From contig JANQNN010000039.1 in the NCBI GenBank assembly GCA_028279545.1, positions 1 to 49,811 of the forward strand: 49,811 nt of DNA, given 5' to 3'. Positions 9,587-16,836 of the stretch are shown here, in pieces. The position numbers and the translations under genes are program-made. Position 1 is the stretch's first letter, and every line of letters starts with the position of its first letter. The stretch comes from Nitrosopumilaceae archaeon. GTDB taxonomy: Archaea > Thermoproteota > Nitrososphaeria > Nitrososphaerales > Nitrosopumilaceae. The notes below the pieces were generated by a model, which was not told where the DNA came from, ran no database searches, and saw only the letters and a list, made by a program, of their open reading frames with translations.

Positions 9587-10459
9587 CTAAATGGACCTGT
9601 ATTTTATTAAATTGTAAAAATACGAGGCATTATTTTCTATAGTTCTCTTTTTGGGTATTTTCAAAAGACCCACATTTTTTGAATCAAGAGCCGCTTGAGC
9701 CGCTCCTCCTGCAAAGCATAAAGCCCAAAGAAAATCATTTTCTTTTATCATGGTGCAGCAAAAGGATGAACAAAAAATGTCACCTATTCCTGTGGTATCA
9801 TAAATTTTTTTATTAGGTAGTGAAATGGAGTAAATTCTATTTTTTGTCAACATTGAGATTTCAGTTTTGTTGGTAAAGATAACATGTTCTACGCCTTTTT
9901 TTTGTAGCAGTCCTAATGCACTATCATTTGAAGTTCCAACTAATTGCAAGGCTTCTTCTGGATTTACTTTAATTGCATTTACATTTGACAATTCAAGGTT
10001 TGTTTTTTCTAAAAAAATTTCTTTTTTAGGATTTACTCTTCTTAAAAATCCCTGAGGATCTAAAAATAAAAATTTAGAATCTTTTTTTATTTTTTGAAAG
10101 TTTTCTTCTGAAATTTCGTGAAAAATTGGACTTACTAAAAAAGCATCAGCATTTATCTTTACATAATCAATTGGTTCACATTGGTGTTCTAATGTTAAAT
10201 TTCTATCAGAACCTTGTATAGTAATAGAAAATTTTGTTGTGTTTTTTTCACTTAGAGCATTTTCAAAATTTATTTTATTTTTAGAAAGATATTGTTGGTA
10301 TGGAAAGTCAGGACCAAATTTGGTTACAAGTTCAACATCGAAATTAAAATTTTTTGCAGTTATTCCCCCATAACATGCAGCTCCTCCAATTTGTTCAAAT
10401 TCTGAATCTTCAATTGAGATCTTATCAATTGCACAATGGGAAAATACACTGATTTTCAA
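9587..10459 (-). CDS. PfkB-family carbohydrate/nucleoside kinase
   Basis: The 290 residues match the ribokinase/PfkB fold. An N-terminal IGGAACYGGITAKNF segment corresponds to the substrate-binding GGxxxN-type region, and DTTGIGDIFCSSF near residue 220 is the DTxGAGD signature with the catalytic aspartate. The substrate cannot be read from sequence: sugars, nucleosides and cofactor precursors are all possible. The start is TTG 10457-10459, with no in-frame ATG upstream. It lies 25 bases before the NAD kinase gene and 15 bases after a 38-residue zinc-ribbon gene, so the three probably form one transcript. Confidence 0.85.
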   Translation of the reverse strand: MKISVFSHCAIDKISIEDSEFEQIGGAACYGGITAKNFNFDVELVTKFGPDFPYQQYLSKNKINFENALSEKNTTKFSITIQGSDRNLTLEHQCEPIDYVKINADAFLVSPIFHEISEENFQKIKKDSKFLFLDPQGFLRRVNPKKEIFLEKTNLELSNVNAIKVNPEEALQLVGTSNDSALGLLQKKGVEHVIFTNKTEISMLTKNRIYSISLPNKKIYDTTGIGDIFCSSFCCTMIKENDFLWALCFAGGAAQAALDSKNVGLLKIPKKRTIENNASYFYNLIKYRSI

Positions 10460-10474
10460 TATTTGAAATGGAAA

Positions 10475-10591
10475 TTATGATGATTTAGTTTTTTGCATTC
10501 TTTTTTCTAAACAGCTTTTACAAATTATTTCGCCCTTAGAAACTAGTAAATCTACGTTTGAGGTATAGCAATTATGACATAGTCCTTTCAT
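10475..10591 (-). CDS. 38-residue Cys4 zinc-ribbon protein
   Basis: An ATG at 10589-10591 opens a frame of 38 codons ending in TAA. It has a CHNC pair near residue 5 and a CKSC pair near residue 24, with a lysine-rich tail. The paired knuckles and their spacing are those of a rubredoxin-like zinc ribbon. Gene symbol and function are unknown. It precedes the PfkB-like kinase by 15 bases on the same strand and may be co-transcribed with it. Confidence 0.65.
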   Translation of the reverse strand: MKGLCHNCYTSNVDLLVSKGEIICKSCLEKRMQKTKSS

Positions 10592-10941
10592 TTCCAAACA
10601 AAATGTAATAATTTTTCACAAATTAAAACTTATGAGATTTTATCCAAAAATATATCTGAATTTACAAGCTTTGTCAATATTATTTCAAAATTAATCCAAA
10701 TTGATTGGTGAATAAATTGAATTTCTCCCGTTTTTTTGAAACAAAATATTATTTTTAATTTTAAAATTGAATTTGGAATTATTTAATAAAAAAATATTTT
10801 GCAAAGATTTAACCAATAAAATTTAAAATTTCATTTTGTCATAAAATTTTAAGACAATTTTACCACAAAAGAAAATTTTGTGTTTTTTTTTCTACGCAAG
10901 CTTTAAGATTAATGTTCAAGTCGATTTATTGAAATTAAACA
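10592..10941. other. 350-bp AT-rich divergent intergenic region
   Basis: It separates the minus-strand zinc-ribbon/kinase operon from the plus-strand secreted protein. It is almost entirely A and T with runs of both. A CTTTAAGA element near 10901-10908 stands about 35 bases before the ATG at 10942 and may serve the secreted protein. I see no RNA gene or convincing ORF. Confidence 0.5.
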
Positions 10942-12507
10942 ATGAGTACTTTAAAAAATAAAAATTTTCAAATGTTTACAATTGTTTTTGCCACAATTCT
11001 TGTTTTAACTTTTTCTTTTGGGGGAATTATTCATGCTGCAGATTTTGAGAATACAAATTCTGGCACAAACAGAAACCCTCCAATTATCACTTCTCTTTCA
11101 GAAGGAGGACGAGTAATTTGGATGCAACTTGGTGAAATTGCCCCAAGTTTTGATATAATTATTGATGGGGTAAATACAACTACACAATACAGAACATCAT
11201 CATTAATACAAACAGTTGAAGGGGGAACATGTTTCATTATTCAAGCAATATATGATGATGAGCTATTGAATTCAAACGAAGTGTGTTTTGATCCTGAACC
11301 AACAACGGAGTCAGAACCAACAACTGAGTCAGAACCAACAACTAAGCCTGAACAAACAACTGAATCTGAACCAGCACCTGAATCTGAGATTAAATTTATT
11401 CCAGTAAGAGAGCCCCCTGTAATAACATCAATAACAGAAGGAAAACAAATTTCTTGGATGCAAGAAGGTGAAATTGCAGAAAGTTTTGATATTATTGTTG
11501 ATGGTGAGGACACAGATGTGCAATATAGGACTTCATCGTTTACACAAAAAGTAGAAAGTGGAAATTGTTTTATTGTACAAGCTGTATATGATGATGAACT
11601 ATTGAATTCAAATGAAGTGTGTTTTGACCCGGAACCAGAACAAAACTTACTTCTTAATCCATGTCCTCCAGGTAAAACTCTAATTGCCGTGTTTCCTTTT
11701 TGCGTAACTGAACCAGGGTTAGAAGAAATTGAATCTCCTCAAAATGAATTTGATAGATTCGGAATAATTCACTTGTATCCAACAGAGGGACGAATTTTTG
11801 AAAGTCATTGGGATGAAGGGGGTCCCAGAACACTTCATTTCCAAGATAGAGATCCTATTGACAGCGAATTGGTTATTCAGGGTCGAAATCCAGAGGTGGT
11901 AATTGATGGAAAAGGAATTGCAACAATGCAGGGTGAAATTAAAGGTCATGTAGCCAATCCAAGAATACATGTTTTTGATGAAGAACGAGAAAAAACTTGG
12001 GAAAATACCGAAATTACGGTTTATTTAAAGAGAGGACATGAATTCCAACCATTATCCTATGCAGGATTAAATCTTAATTCAAGAAGCGAACACCAAGATG
12101 CACACCTTGACCCAGAAAATGGGCAATCTTACAGTGGGCGTTTTACCTATTTTGGTAAAACCGAATTTGTAAAAGAAGTTATTCACGGAGGTCTTTATGC
12201 AAATGCAGATACCCAACGGTATTCGTGGAATACTTCAAATGGACAAATGCCATTTAACCAGTGGGTAGGTATAAAATTAATCACATATGACTTACCAAAT
12301 GGCAATGTAAAATTGGAATTGTACATGGATTTAACTGATGGATTAGAAGGTGGAGACTGGAAAAAGACCAATGAATTTATCGATGATGGCAATTGGGAAG
12401 GTAGAATTTTTGAAGATCCTGCAACCTCCGTTTGGATAAAAAATGATGGATTGGGAGCTGCAAAATACAAGAATTTTAGTGTTAGAGAAATTATTCCACC
12501 ACAATAA
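10942..12507 (+). CDS. secreted protein with two tandem repeats and a jelly-roll-like C-terminal domain
   Basis: The 521-residue protein has a signal peptide (hydrophobic 10-30, likely cleavage after HAA at 31-33). Two repeats of about 75 residues follow, at 46-120 and 158-232. Both read PP.ITS..EG then ..W.Q.GEIA.SFDII.DG, and both close with YDDELLNSNEVCFDPEP, each carrying a cysteine pair (about 97/115 and 209/227). Between them lies an acidic Thr-Glu-Pro linker (TTESEP units, 121-149). Residues about 270-521 look like the concanavalin-type domain common in secreted thaumarchaeal proteins (NQWVGIKLITYDLPNGNVKL near 445). A role in binding surface carbohydrate is inferred from that fold only. 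Confidence 0.75.
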   Translation: MSTLKNKNFQMFTIVFATILVLTFSFGGIIHAADFENTNSGTNRNPPIITSLSEGGRVIWMQLGEIAPSFDIIIDGVNTTTQYRTSSLIQTVEGGTCFIIQAIYDDELLNSNEVCFDPEPTTESEPTTESEPTTKPEQTTESEPAPESEIKFIPVREPPVITSITEGKQISWMQEGEIAESFDIIVDGEDTDVQYRTSSFTQKVESGNCFIVQAVYDDELLNSNEVCFDPEPEQNLLLNPCPPGKTLIAVFPFCVTEPGLEEIESPQNEFDRFGIIHLYPTEGRIFESHWDEGGPRTLHFQDRDPIDSELVIQGRNPEVVIDGKGIATMQGEIKGHVANPRIHVFDEEREKTWENTEITVYLKRGHEFQPLSYAGLNLNSRSEHQDAHLDPENGQSYSGRFTYFGKTEFVKEVIHGGLYANADTQRYSWNTSNGQMPFNQWVGIKLITYDLPNGNVKLELYMDLTDGLEGGDWKKTNEFIDDGNWEGRIFEDPATSVWIKNDGLGAAKYKNFSVREIIPPQ

Positions 12508-12619
12508 ATTATTAGAAATTAAAGCTTAATCAAAAATTTTTTTAATGTAAGTTTTCTTTTTCAATTATCAAAAAATAAATTTCGCTAGATACATTAAACC
12601 AATATCTTATTACACATCA

Positions 12620-13537
12620 TTGGTAAAATCAATTAATTTTGTAGTATTAGGAAAACAAGATATCGCGTCTGACTTTGGTAAAAAAGGAACTGTAACTGAT
12701 ATTTCTCTTTTTGACCGTAAAGAGTCAGGAATCATTAAAACTTGGGTGACTCCAAATGGATTTCCAGAAAAAATCCAGCCATTAATACAAGCCATTAATT
12801 TAGCTGAATATGTAATTTTTTTTGTAGATGTCCTTGACCGTTTTACTGGGGAACAAATAATTGCCTTAGATTATTTGAAAAAAGAAAAAGGTGTTTTAGT
12901 TCATTCCTTTGAAGTAGACGAATCAAAATTAAATTCAATGATAAAGGGAACGGTAATTGAAAATTACGTAAAGGTTAGTCCTGATGAATTAAAAAAAACC
13001 ATAGATGAAATTGAGCCTATCATAGATGAAGGAACTCCAGAAATTATTGTAGATCACTGTTTTGATGTTAAAGGAGTAGGAACTGTAATTTTAGGTAAAA
13101 TTACTCGGGGAAAAATCAATCAGTATGATAACCTCACCTTATTTCCACATGAGAAAGAAGTTTTGATAAAATCAATACAAATGCATGATGATCCAGTGGA
13201 AGAATCAATTTGCCCCGCTAGAGTGGGCCTTGCAATAAAGGGAGTAAAACCTGATGAAGTTGAACGAGGAAACATAATGTGCCCAAAAGATGAAGTACAA
13301 GTCAATTCAAATTTAGAATTAGATTTTACAAAAAGCCCTTATTTCAAGGGAGATTTAGAAAAGGGGCAGATGTGTTTGGTAGGAGTTGGATTGCAAATTA
13401 AAGCTGCAAAATTTTCTTCAATAAATCCGCTTAAACTAGATTTTGATAAACCAATTGCTTATCATGTAGGGGGTATTGCTTTAATTTTAAAGCCAGAATC
13501 TTCTTTACGAATTCTTGGATTTGGCGTGATTAAATAG
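12620..13537 (+). CDS. aSelBL-like EF-Tu/SelB-family protein with a degenerate GTPase domain
   Basis: The 305 residues align with a translational GTPase of the EF-Tu/SelB type: an N-terminal G-like domain (to about 125) followed by beta-barrel domain 2 (DHCFDVKGVGTVILGKITRG, about 144-163) and a further barrel. The P-loop GxxxxGK[ST] is absent. VVLGKQDIASDFGKKGT stands in its place, and no NKxD is visible, so it probably does not hydrolyse GTP. This fits the archaeal SelB-like (SelBL) family, known for eroded GTP sites. The start is TTG 12620. Its substrate or RNA partner is unknown, and no selenocysteine genes are in this window. Confidence 0.75.
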   Translation: MVKSINFVVLGKQDIASDFGKKGTVTDISLFDRKESGIIKTWVTPNGFPEKIQPLIQAINLAEYVIFFVDVLDRFTGEQIIALDYLKKEKGVLVHSFEVDESKLNSMIKGTVIENYVKVSPDELKKTIDEIEPIIDEGTPEIIVDHCFDVKGVGTVILGKITRGKINQYDNLTLFPHEKEVLIKSIQMHDDPVEESICPARVGLAIKGVKPDEVERGNIMCPKDEVQVNSNLELDFTKSPYFKGDLEKGQMCLVGVGLQIKAAKFSSINPLKLDFDKPIAYHVGGIALILKPESSLRILGFGVIK

Positions 13538-13571
13538 ACTGGTTTAATTAAATCTAAAATCTCTTTAAAGT

Positions 13572-14102
13572 ATGCGTGGAATGATGATGGGTCGTTTCCA
13601 ACCTTTTCATTTAGGTCATCTGGATTTGGTTCAACAAATTCTACAAGAATGTGATGAGGTTATAATTACTGTTACTAGTTCCCAATTTAATTATCTAAAA
13701 AAAGATCCATTCACTGCTGGAGAAAGAATAGAAATGATTAGAAATTCAATCAAAGAATCCAATCTTGATTTAGCTAAATGTATTATCCTTCCAATTGAAA
13801 ATCAATTTAATATTGCCACTTGGGCATCTTACCTAAAATCCATGTTACCACATTTTGATAGGGTGTATAGTGGAAACATCTATGTGCAAATGTTATTAAA
13901 AAATTCTCAAATTGAAGTGGTTCCTCCAAAATTTTTAGAAAAAGAAAAGTATAATGCAACTCAAATACGGTCCAAAATTATTTTAAATGAAGATTGGGAA
14001 TATCTTGTTCCTCACGCAGTTTCAGAATTTATTAAAAAAATTAATGGGAAAAATAGAATAGAAATTATAAACACTTCTGATACTAAACCAACTGAATACT
14101 AA
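13572..14102 (+). CDS. nadM: nicotinamide-nucleotide adenylyltransferase
   Basis: The enzyme joins nicotinamide mononucleotide and ATP to NAD. The 176 residues open with GRFQPFHLGH (7-16), containing the HxGH nucleotidyltransferase motif, and the second motif YNATQIRSKI near 127-136 fits the archaeal NadM family. Length is normal for it. The stop codon overlaps the start of a 39-residue zinc-ribbon gene (TAATG). An NAD kinase gene lies about 4 kb upstream on the other strand, so both late steps of NADP synthesis are in this region. Confidence 0.92.
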   Translation: MRGMMMGRFQPFHLGHLDLVQQILQECDEVIITVTSSQFNYLKKDPFTAGERIEMIRNSIKESNLDLAKCIILPIENQFNIATWASYLKSMLPHFDRVYSGNIYVQMLLKNSQIEVVPPKFLEKEKYNATQIRSKIILNEDWEYLVPHAVSEFIKKINGKNRIEIINTSDTKPTEY

Positions 14103-14221
14103 TGAAACCTCAAAGATCTTGCCCAATTTGCCCAGAATGTGGCTCAAAAAAATTTACGAGATTAGAAAAAAATTCAATAAAATTAAAATGTCGAGTTTGT
14201 GAAAACATAATTGTTCTATAA
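14102..14221 (+). CDS. 39-residue zinc-ribbon protein coupled to nadM
   Basis: The ATG at 14102 shares a base with the nadM stop. The frame has 39 codons and ends in TAA. Cysteines form C7-P-I-C10, C13 in PECGS, and C30-R-V-C33, followed by a hydrophobic IIVL tail. The overlap with nadM makes coupled translation likely. Function is unknown; such ribbons commonly bind nucleic acid or act as subunits. Confidence 0.6.
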   Translation: MKPQRSCPICPECGSKKFTRLEKNSIKLKCRVCENIIVL

Positions 14222-14279
14222 GATTTTTTAAGTTTTTTTATTCACAATTTTTAAAAAAAAAATTTTCCTCAAATGAAAC

Positions 14280-14384
14280 TTAGTATAGGAATAACCGTCT
14301 TGAGTGAACTTCGATGCATTCTTGCGAACAAAAACTTGAATTTTTAGGTATAAAATCGGTTTTACAATTTCTACATTTTGGCAT
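14280..14384 (-). CDS. 34-residue Cys4 small protein
   Basis: An ATG at 14382-14384 gives 34 codons ending in TAA. The arrangement is C4-R-N-C7, then C19-SQE-C23, then a basic-aromatic end (HSRRLFLY). The second cluster is CxxxC rather than CxxC, reminiscent of MYM/TRASH-like or treble-clef knuckles. No family is assigned. The paired cysteines argue against a chance ORF. Confidence 0.5.
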   Translation of the reverse strand: MPKCRNCKTDFIPKNSSFCSQECIEVHSRRLFLY

Positions 14385-14544
14385 GGAATTGATTTAGGCT
14401 TTTGATTATTAGAAATAAGTATGTAATAAGAAATTCATACAAAAAGAAAATTTATTTTATTAAAAAATATGCAAATGAAATTGGTTTATTTTATTCAGAA
14501 TTTAATAATTACAACCTTTTTGATTGAATCAAAAAATATTAAAA

Positions 14545-14682
14545 TTATTTTTTTAACTTTTTACAAAGGGGGCAAATCAAATCATCGTTGATTTCGGATA
14601 ATGCAATCCTTAACCCTTCTTTTTGGCAATTTGGACAATCAAGAAGACTTGTTTCTTCCATGAAAAAAACCATTTTACCCAT
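14545..14682 (-). CDS. 45-residue zinc-ribbon protein
   Basis: The frame from ATG 14680-14682 has 45 codons. It carries C16-P-N-C19 and C37-P-L-C40 and ends in KKLKK, a plain zinc-ribbon layout. A TTTTAAAA element at about 14692-14699 lies too close to the first ATG but 22 bases from the in-frame ATG at 14671-14673. The true protein may therefore be 42 residues starting MVFFMEE. Function is unknown. Confidence 0.6.
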   Translation of the reverse strand: MGKMVFFMEETSLLDCPNCQKEGLRIALSEINDDLICPLCKKLKK

Positions 14683-14807
14683 GATTTATGTTTTTTAAAA
14701 TAGCTAGGCTCAAACTCATCAATTTATCATTTTTTTGCAATTCTAGTTTTAACGCCATTTTCTTTAGCATTTCAATATCTTGTGTTGGTTAATATTTGCA
14801 ATAAATC

Positions 14808-14811
14808 GAGG
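14808..14811 (+). promoter_or_regulatory. ribosome binding site of ilvC
   Basis: GAGG stands six bases before the ATG at 14818 and supports that start over the earlier in-frame TTG at 14782. Confidence 0.55.
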
Positions 14812-14817
14812 AAAAAT

Positions 14818-15813
14818 ATGGCAAAAACATGGAAAGATAACCAAATTAGTTTGGATCCAATACAAAATCAAACAATTGCAGTAATTGGCTATGGAATTCA
14901 AGGTGATGCCCAAGCCAATAACATGAAAGACTCTGGCCTAAATGTTGTAGTGGGACTTAGAGAAGGAAAAAGTTGGAACAAGGCTGTTGAAGATGGCCAT
15001 AAAGTTCTTTCAGTAAGTGAAGCCTGCAAACAAGCAGACATTATTCATATTTTGATACCTGATATGCTTCAATCTCAAGTTTACAAAAATGAAATTGAAC
15101 CAAATCTTTCCGAAGGAAATGCCCTCTCGTTTTCACATGCAGCTGCCATTCATTGGAATTGGATTAATGCTCCTGATAATGTGGATATTATTATGGTTGC
15201 ACCTAAAGGCCCGGGTTCTAAAGTACGAGAGACTTTCTTAGAAAATTTTGGAACACCAGCTATTGTTGCAGTCCACAAAGATTTTACTGGTAATGCTTGG
15301 GATCGAACTCTTGGAATTGGCAAGTCCATAGGAAGTGCACGAGCTGGACTGATTCAGACAACTTTCAAAGAAGAAGTTGAAACAGATTGGTTTGGTGAGC
15401 AAGCAGATTTGTGTGGGGGTTCTGCTTCAATGGTTAAAATTGCTTTTGAAACCTTAGTAGAGGCAGGGTATCAACCAGAAATAGCATACTTTGAGGTCTT
15501 ACATGAATTAAAGTTGATTGTAGATATGATTCAAAGATATGGAATTAATGGAATGTGGCGACGAGTGAGCGAAACTGCAAGATATGGAGGTTTAACACGA
15601 GGCCCAATGGTTATGACAAATGAAACTAAAGACCATATGAAAAAGGTTCTTGAAATGATTCAAGATGGAACCTTTAACCAAGAATGGGTAAATGAGTATC
15701 AAAAAAGTGGCCAAGAGTCTTTTGTAAAATATATGAAAGAAACAGAGGAACATCAAATAGAAAAAGTCGGAAAAGAAATGCGAAAAATGATGTGGCCTGA
15801 TTCTACCGAATAA
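14818..15813 (+). CDS. ilvC: ketol-acid reductoisomerase
   Basis: IlvC carries out the second common step of valine, leucine and isoleucine synthesis. The 331-residue class I enzyme has a Rossmann loop VIGYGIQGDAQA (22-33) with LREGKSW after the second strand, then the knotted helical domain with FGEQADLCGG and FEVLHELKLIVDMI holding the metal-binding acidic residues. The frame is open from TTG 14782, but conservation begins near MAKTWKD and a GAGG precedes ATG 14818. No other ilv gene adjoins it. It converges on the mutase small-subunit gene with two bases between stop codons. Confidence 0.95.
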   Translation: MAKTWKDNQISLDPIQNQTIAVIGYGIQGDAQANNMKDSGLNVVVGLREGKSWNKAVEDGHKVLSVSEACKQADIIHILIPDMLQSQVYKNEIEPNLSEGNALSFSHAAAIHWNWINAPDNVDIIMVAPKGPGSKVRETFLENFGTPAIVAVHKDFTGNAWDRTLGIGKSIGSARAGLIQTTFKEEVETDWFGEQADLCGGSASMVKIAFETLVEAGYQPEIAYFEVLHELKLIVDMIQRYGINGMWRRVSETARYGGLTRGPMVMTNETKDHMKKVLEMIQDGTFNQEWVNEYQKSGQESFVKYMKETEEHQIEKVGKEMRKMMWPDSTE

Positions 15814-15815
15814 TC

Positions 15816-16250
15816 TTAGATTTTTCTTAGCTTTGAAACTCCTAGTGTTATATGATCAATAATTGTTGGTAACGGGGTTCCTGGTCCAAATACATGATCT
15901 ACTCCGCTTTTTATCAAATCTTTATGATCAACATCAGGAATAACTCCTCCCCCAACTATTAGCACGTCTTTTATCCCCTTCTTTTTTATTGCTTTAACTA
16001 CTCGAGGAAAAAGGGTTCCATGTGCTCCGTTGAGCAGACTCATAGCAATAGCATCAACATCTTCATCTTCCGCTATTTGGGCTACTCTTTCAGGCGTTGC
16101 AAACAATCCTGAATAAATTACTTCCATACCTGCATCCCTAAAGGCACGACAAAGAACAAGTGCACCTCTATCATGTCCATCTAGGCCAAGTTTAGCAACA
16201 AGAATTTTGATGCTTCTTGAGGCAGTTTTTTGTTTCATGCTGATTATCAT
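15816..16250 (-). CDS. methylmalonyl-CoA mutase, B12-binding subunit
   Basis: The 144 residues are a stand-alone cobalamin-binding domain. LGLDGHDRGA (21-30) contains the DxHxxG motif with the cobalt-ligating H26. A SLLNGAH segment corresponds to the usual SSLAGGH, and GGGVIP lies near 100. Together with the large subunit encoded at 20737-22335 it interconverts methylmalonyl-CoA and succinyl-CoA, a step of the thaumarchaeal 3-hydroxypropionate/4-hydroxybutyrate cycle. The gene is on the opposite strand about 4.5 kb from its partner. A TCAAATAAAC element about 24 bases upstream supports the ATG at 16250. Confidence 0.92.
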   Translation of the reverse strand: MIISMKQKTASRSIKILVAKLGLDGHDRGALVLCRAFRDAGMEVIYSGLFATPERVAQIAEDEDVDAIAMSLLNGAHGTLFPRVVKAIKKKGIKDVLIVGGGVIPDVDHKDLIKSGVDHVFGPGTPLPTIIDHITLGVSKLRKI

Positions 16251-16469
16251 TATCTAGTAAAGCATTCATGTTTATTTGATTTTCGTCTATAAAGCAAAAT
16301 TTCAATTTTTCAGAATTTTTTGAAAATAATGTTAAAAATTTTGCAATTTTTTATTTTTTACTTCATATTGAAAAACCCCATAAAATAATGATTTTTTGAT
16401 AGTAATTTTAAAAATTAAAAACTACCAACAGTTTATTTACAGTACAAATTTAACCAAAATAAGATAGAA

Positions 16470-16787
16470 ATGCCATTTGAACAGGAGAGGGAAATGTTTA
16501 CTGTAACGTGTGCTGATTGCAACACTGAATGCCAAGTACCCTTTAAGCCAAAAGAAGATAGGCCCGTTTATTGCAATGAATGCTTTCCAAATCATAAACC
16601 TGCCTTTACTAAAGGGGGACCTAGGTTTGGAAGAAGGTCCAGATTTGGAAGAGGCTCAAGAGATGGAAGACCAAGAGAAATGTTTCCTGCGACTTGTGGC
16701 GATTGTGGCAATGAATGCAAAGTACCCTTTAAGCCTAAAGAAGACAGACCCGTTTATTGTAACGAATGCTTTCCAAACCACAAATAA
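16470..16787 (+). CDS. zinc-ribbon protein made of two CxxC...CxxC repeats and an Arg/Gly linker
   Basis: The 105-residue protein consists of two nearly identical 37-residue units (7-43 and 69-105). Each has CxDC, a third cysteine (C21/C83), then VPFKPKEDRPVYCNECFPNH, which is the CXXC-20-CXXC zinc-binding pattern. The linker (44-68) is rich in arginine and glycine (RFGRRSRFGRGSRDGR) like RGG boxes that bind nucleic acid. Ligands are C14, C17, C35, C38 and C76, C79, C97, C100. An RNA-binding or chaperone-like role is inferred from the composition. Confidence 0.8.
   Translation: MPFEQEREMFTVTCADCNTECQVPFKPKEDRPVYCNECFPNHKPAFTKGGPRFGRRSRFGRGSRDGRPREMFPATCGDCGNECKVPFKPKEDRPVYCNECFPNHK
16488..16784 (+). 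repeat. two 111-bp coding repeats
   Basis: Bases 16488-16598 and 16674-16784 encode the two 37-residue zinc-binding units. They remain recognisable at DNA level (both contain GTACCCTTTAAGCC and CCCGTTTATTG), which points to a fairly recent internal duplication. Confidence 0.75.
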
Positions 16788-16836
16788 TTTTACTCGTTTT
16801 AAAAAAAGATACTTAAACCCTATCAAATTTAATTGA

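Noticed and set aside
11241-11513. Ser/Val/Gly-rich 90-codon minus-strand frame
   Set aside because: It is the reverse of the TTESEP linker of the secreted protein, a shadow caused by repetition.
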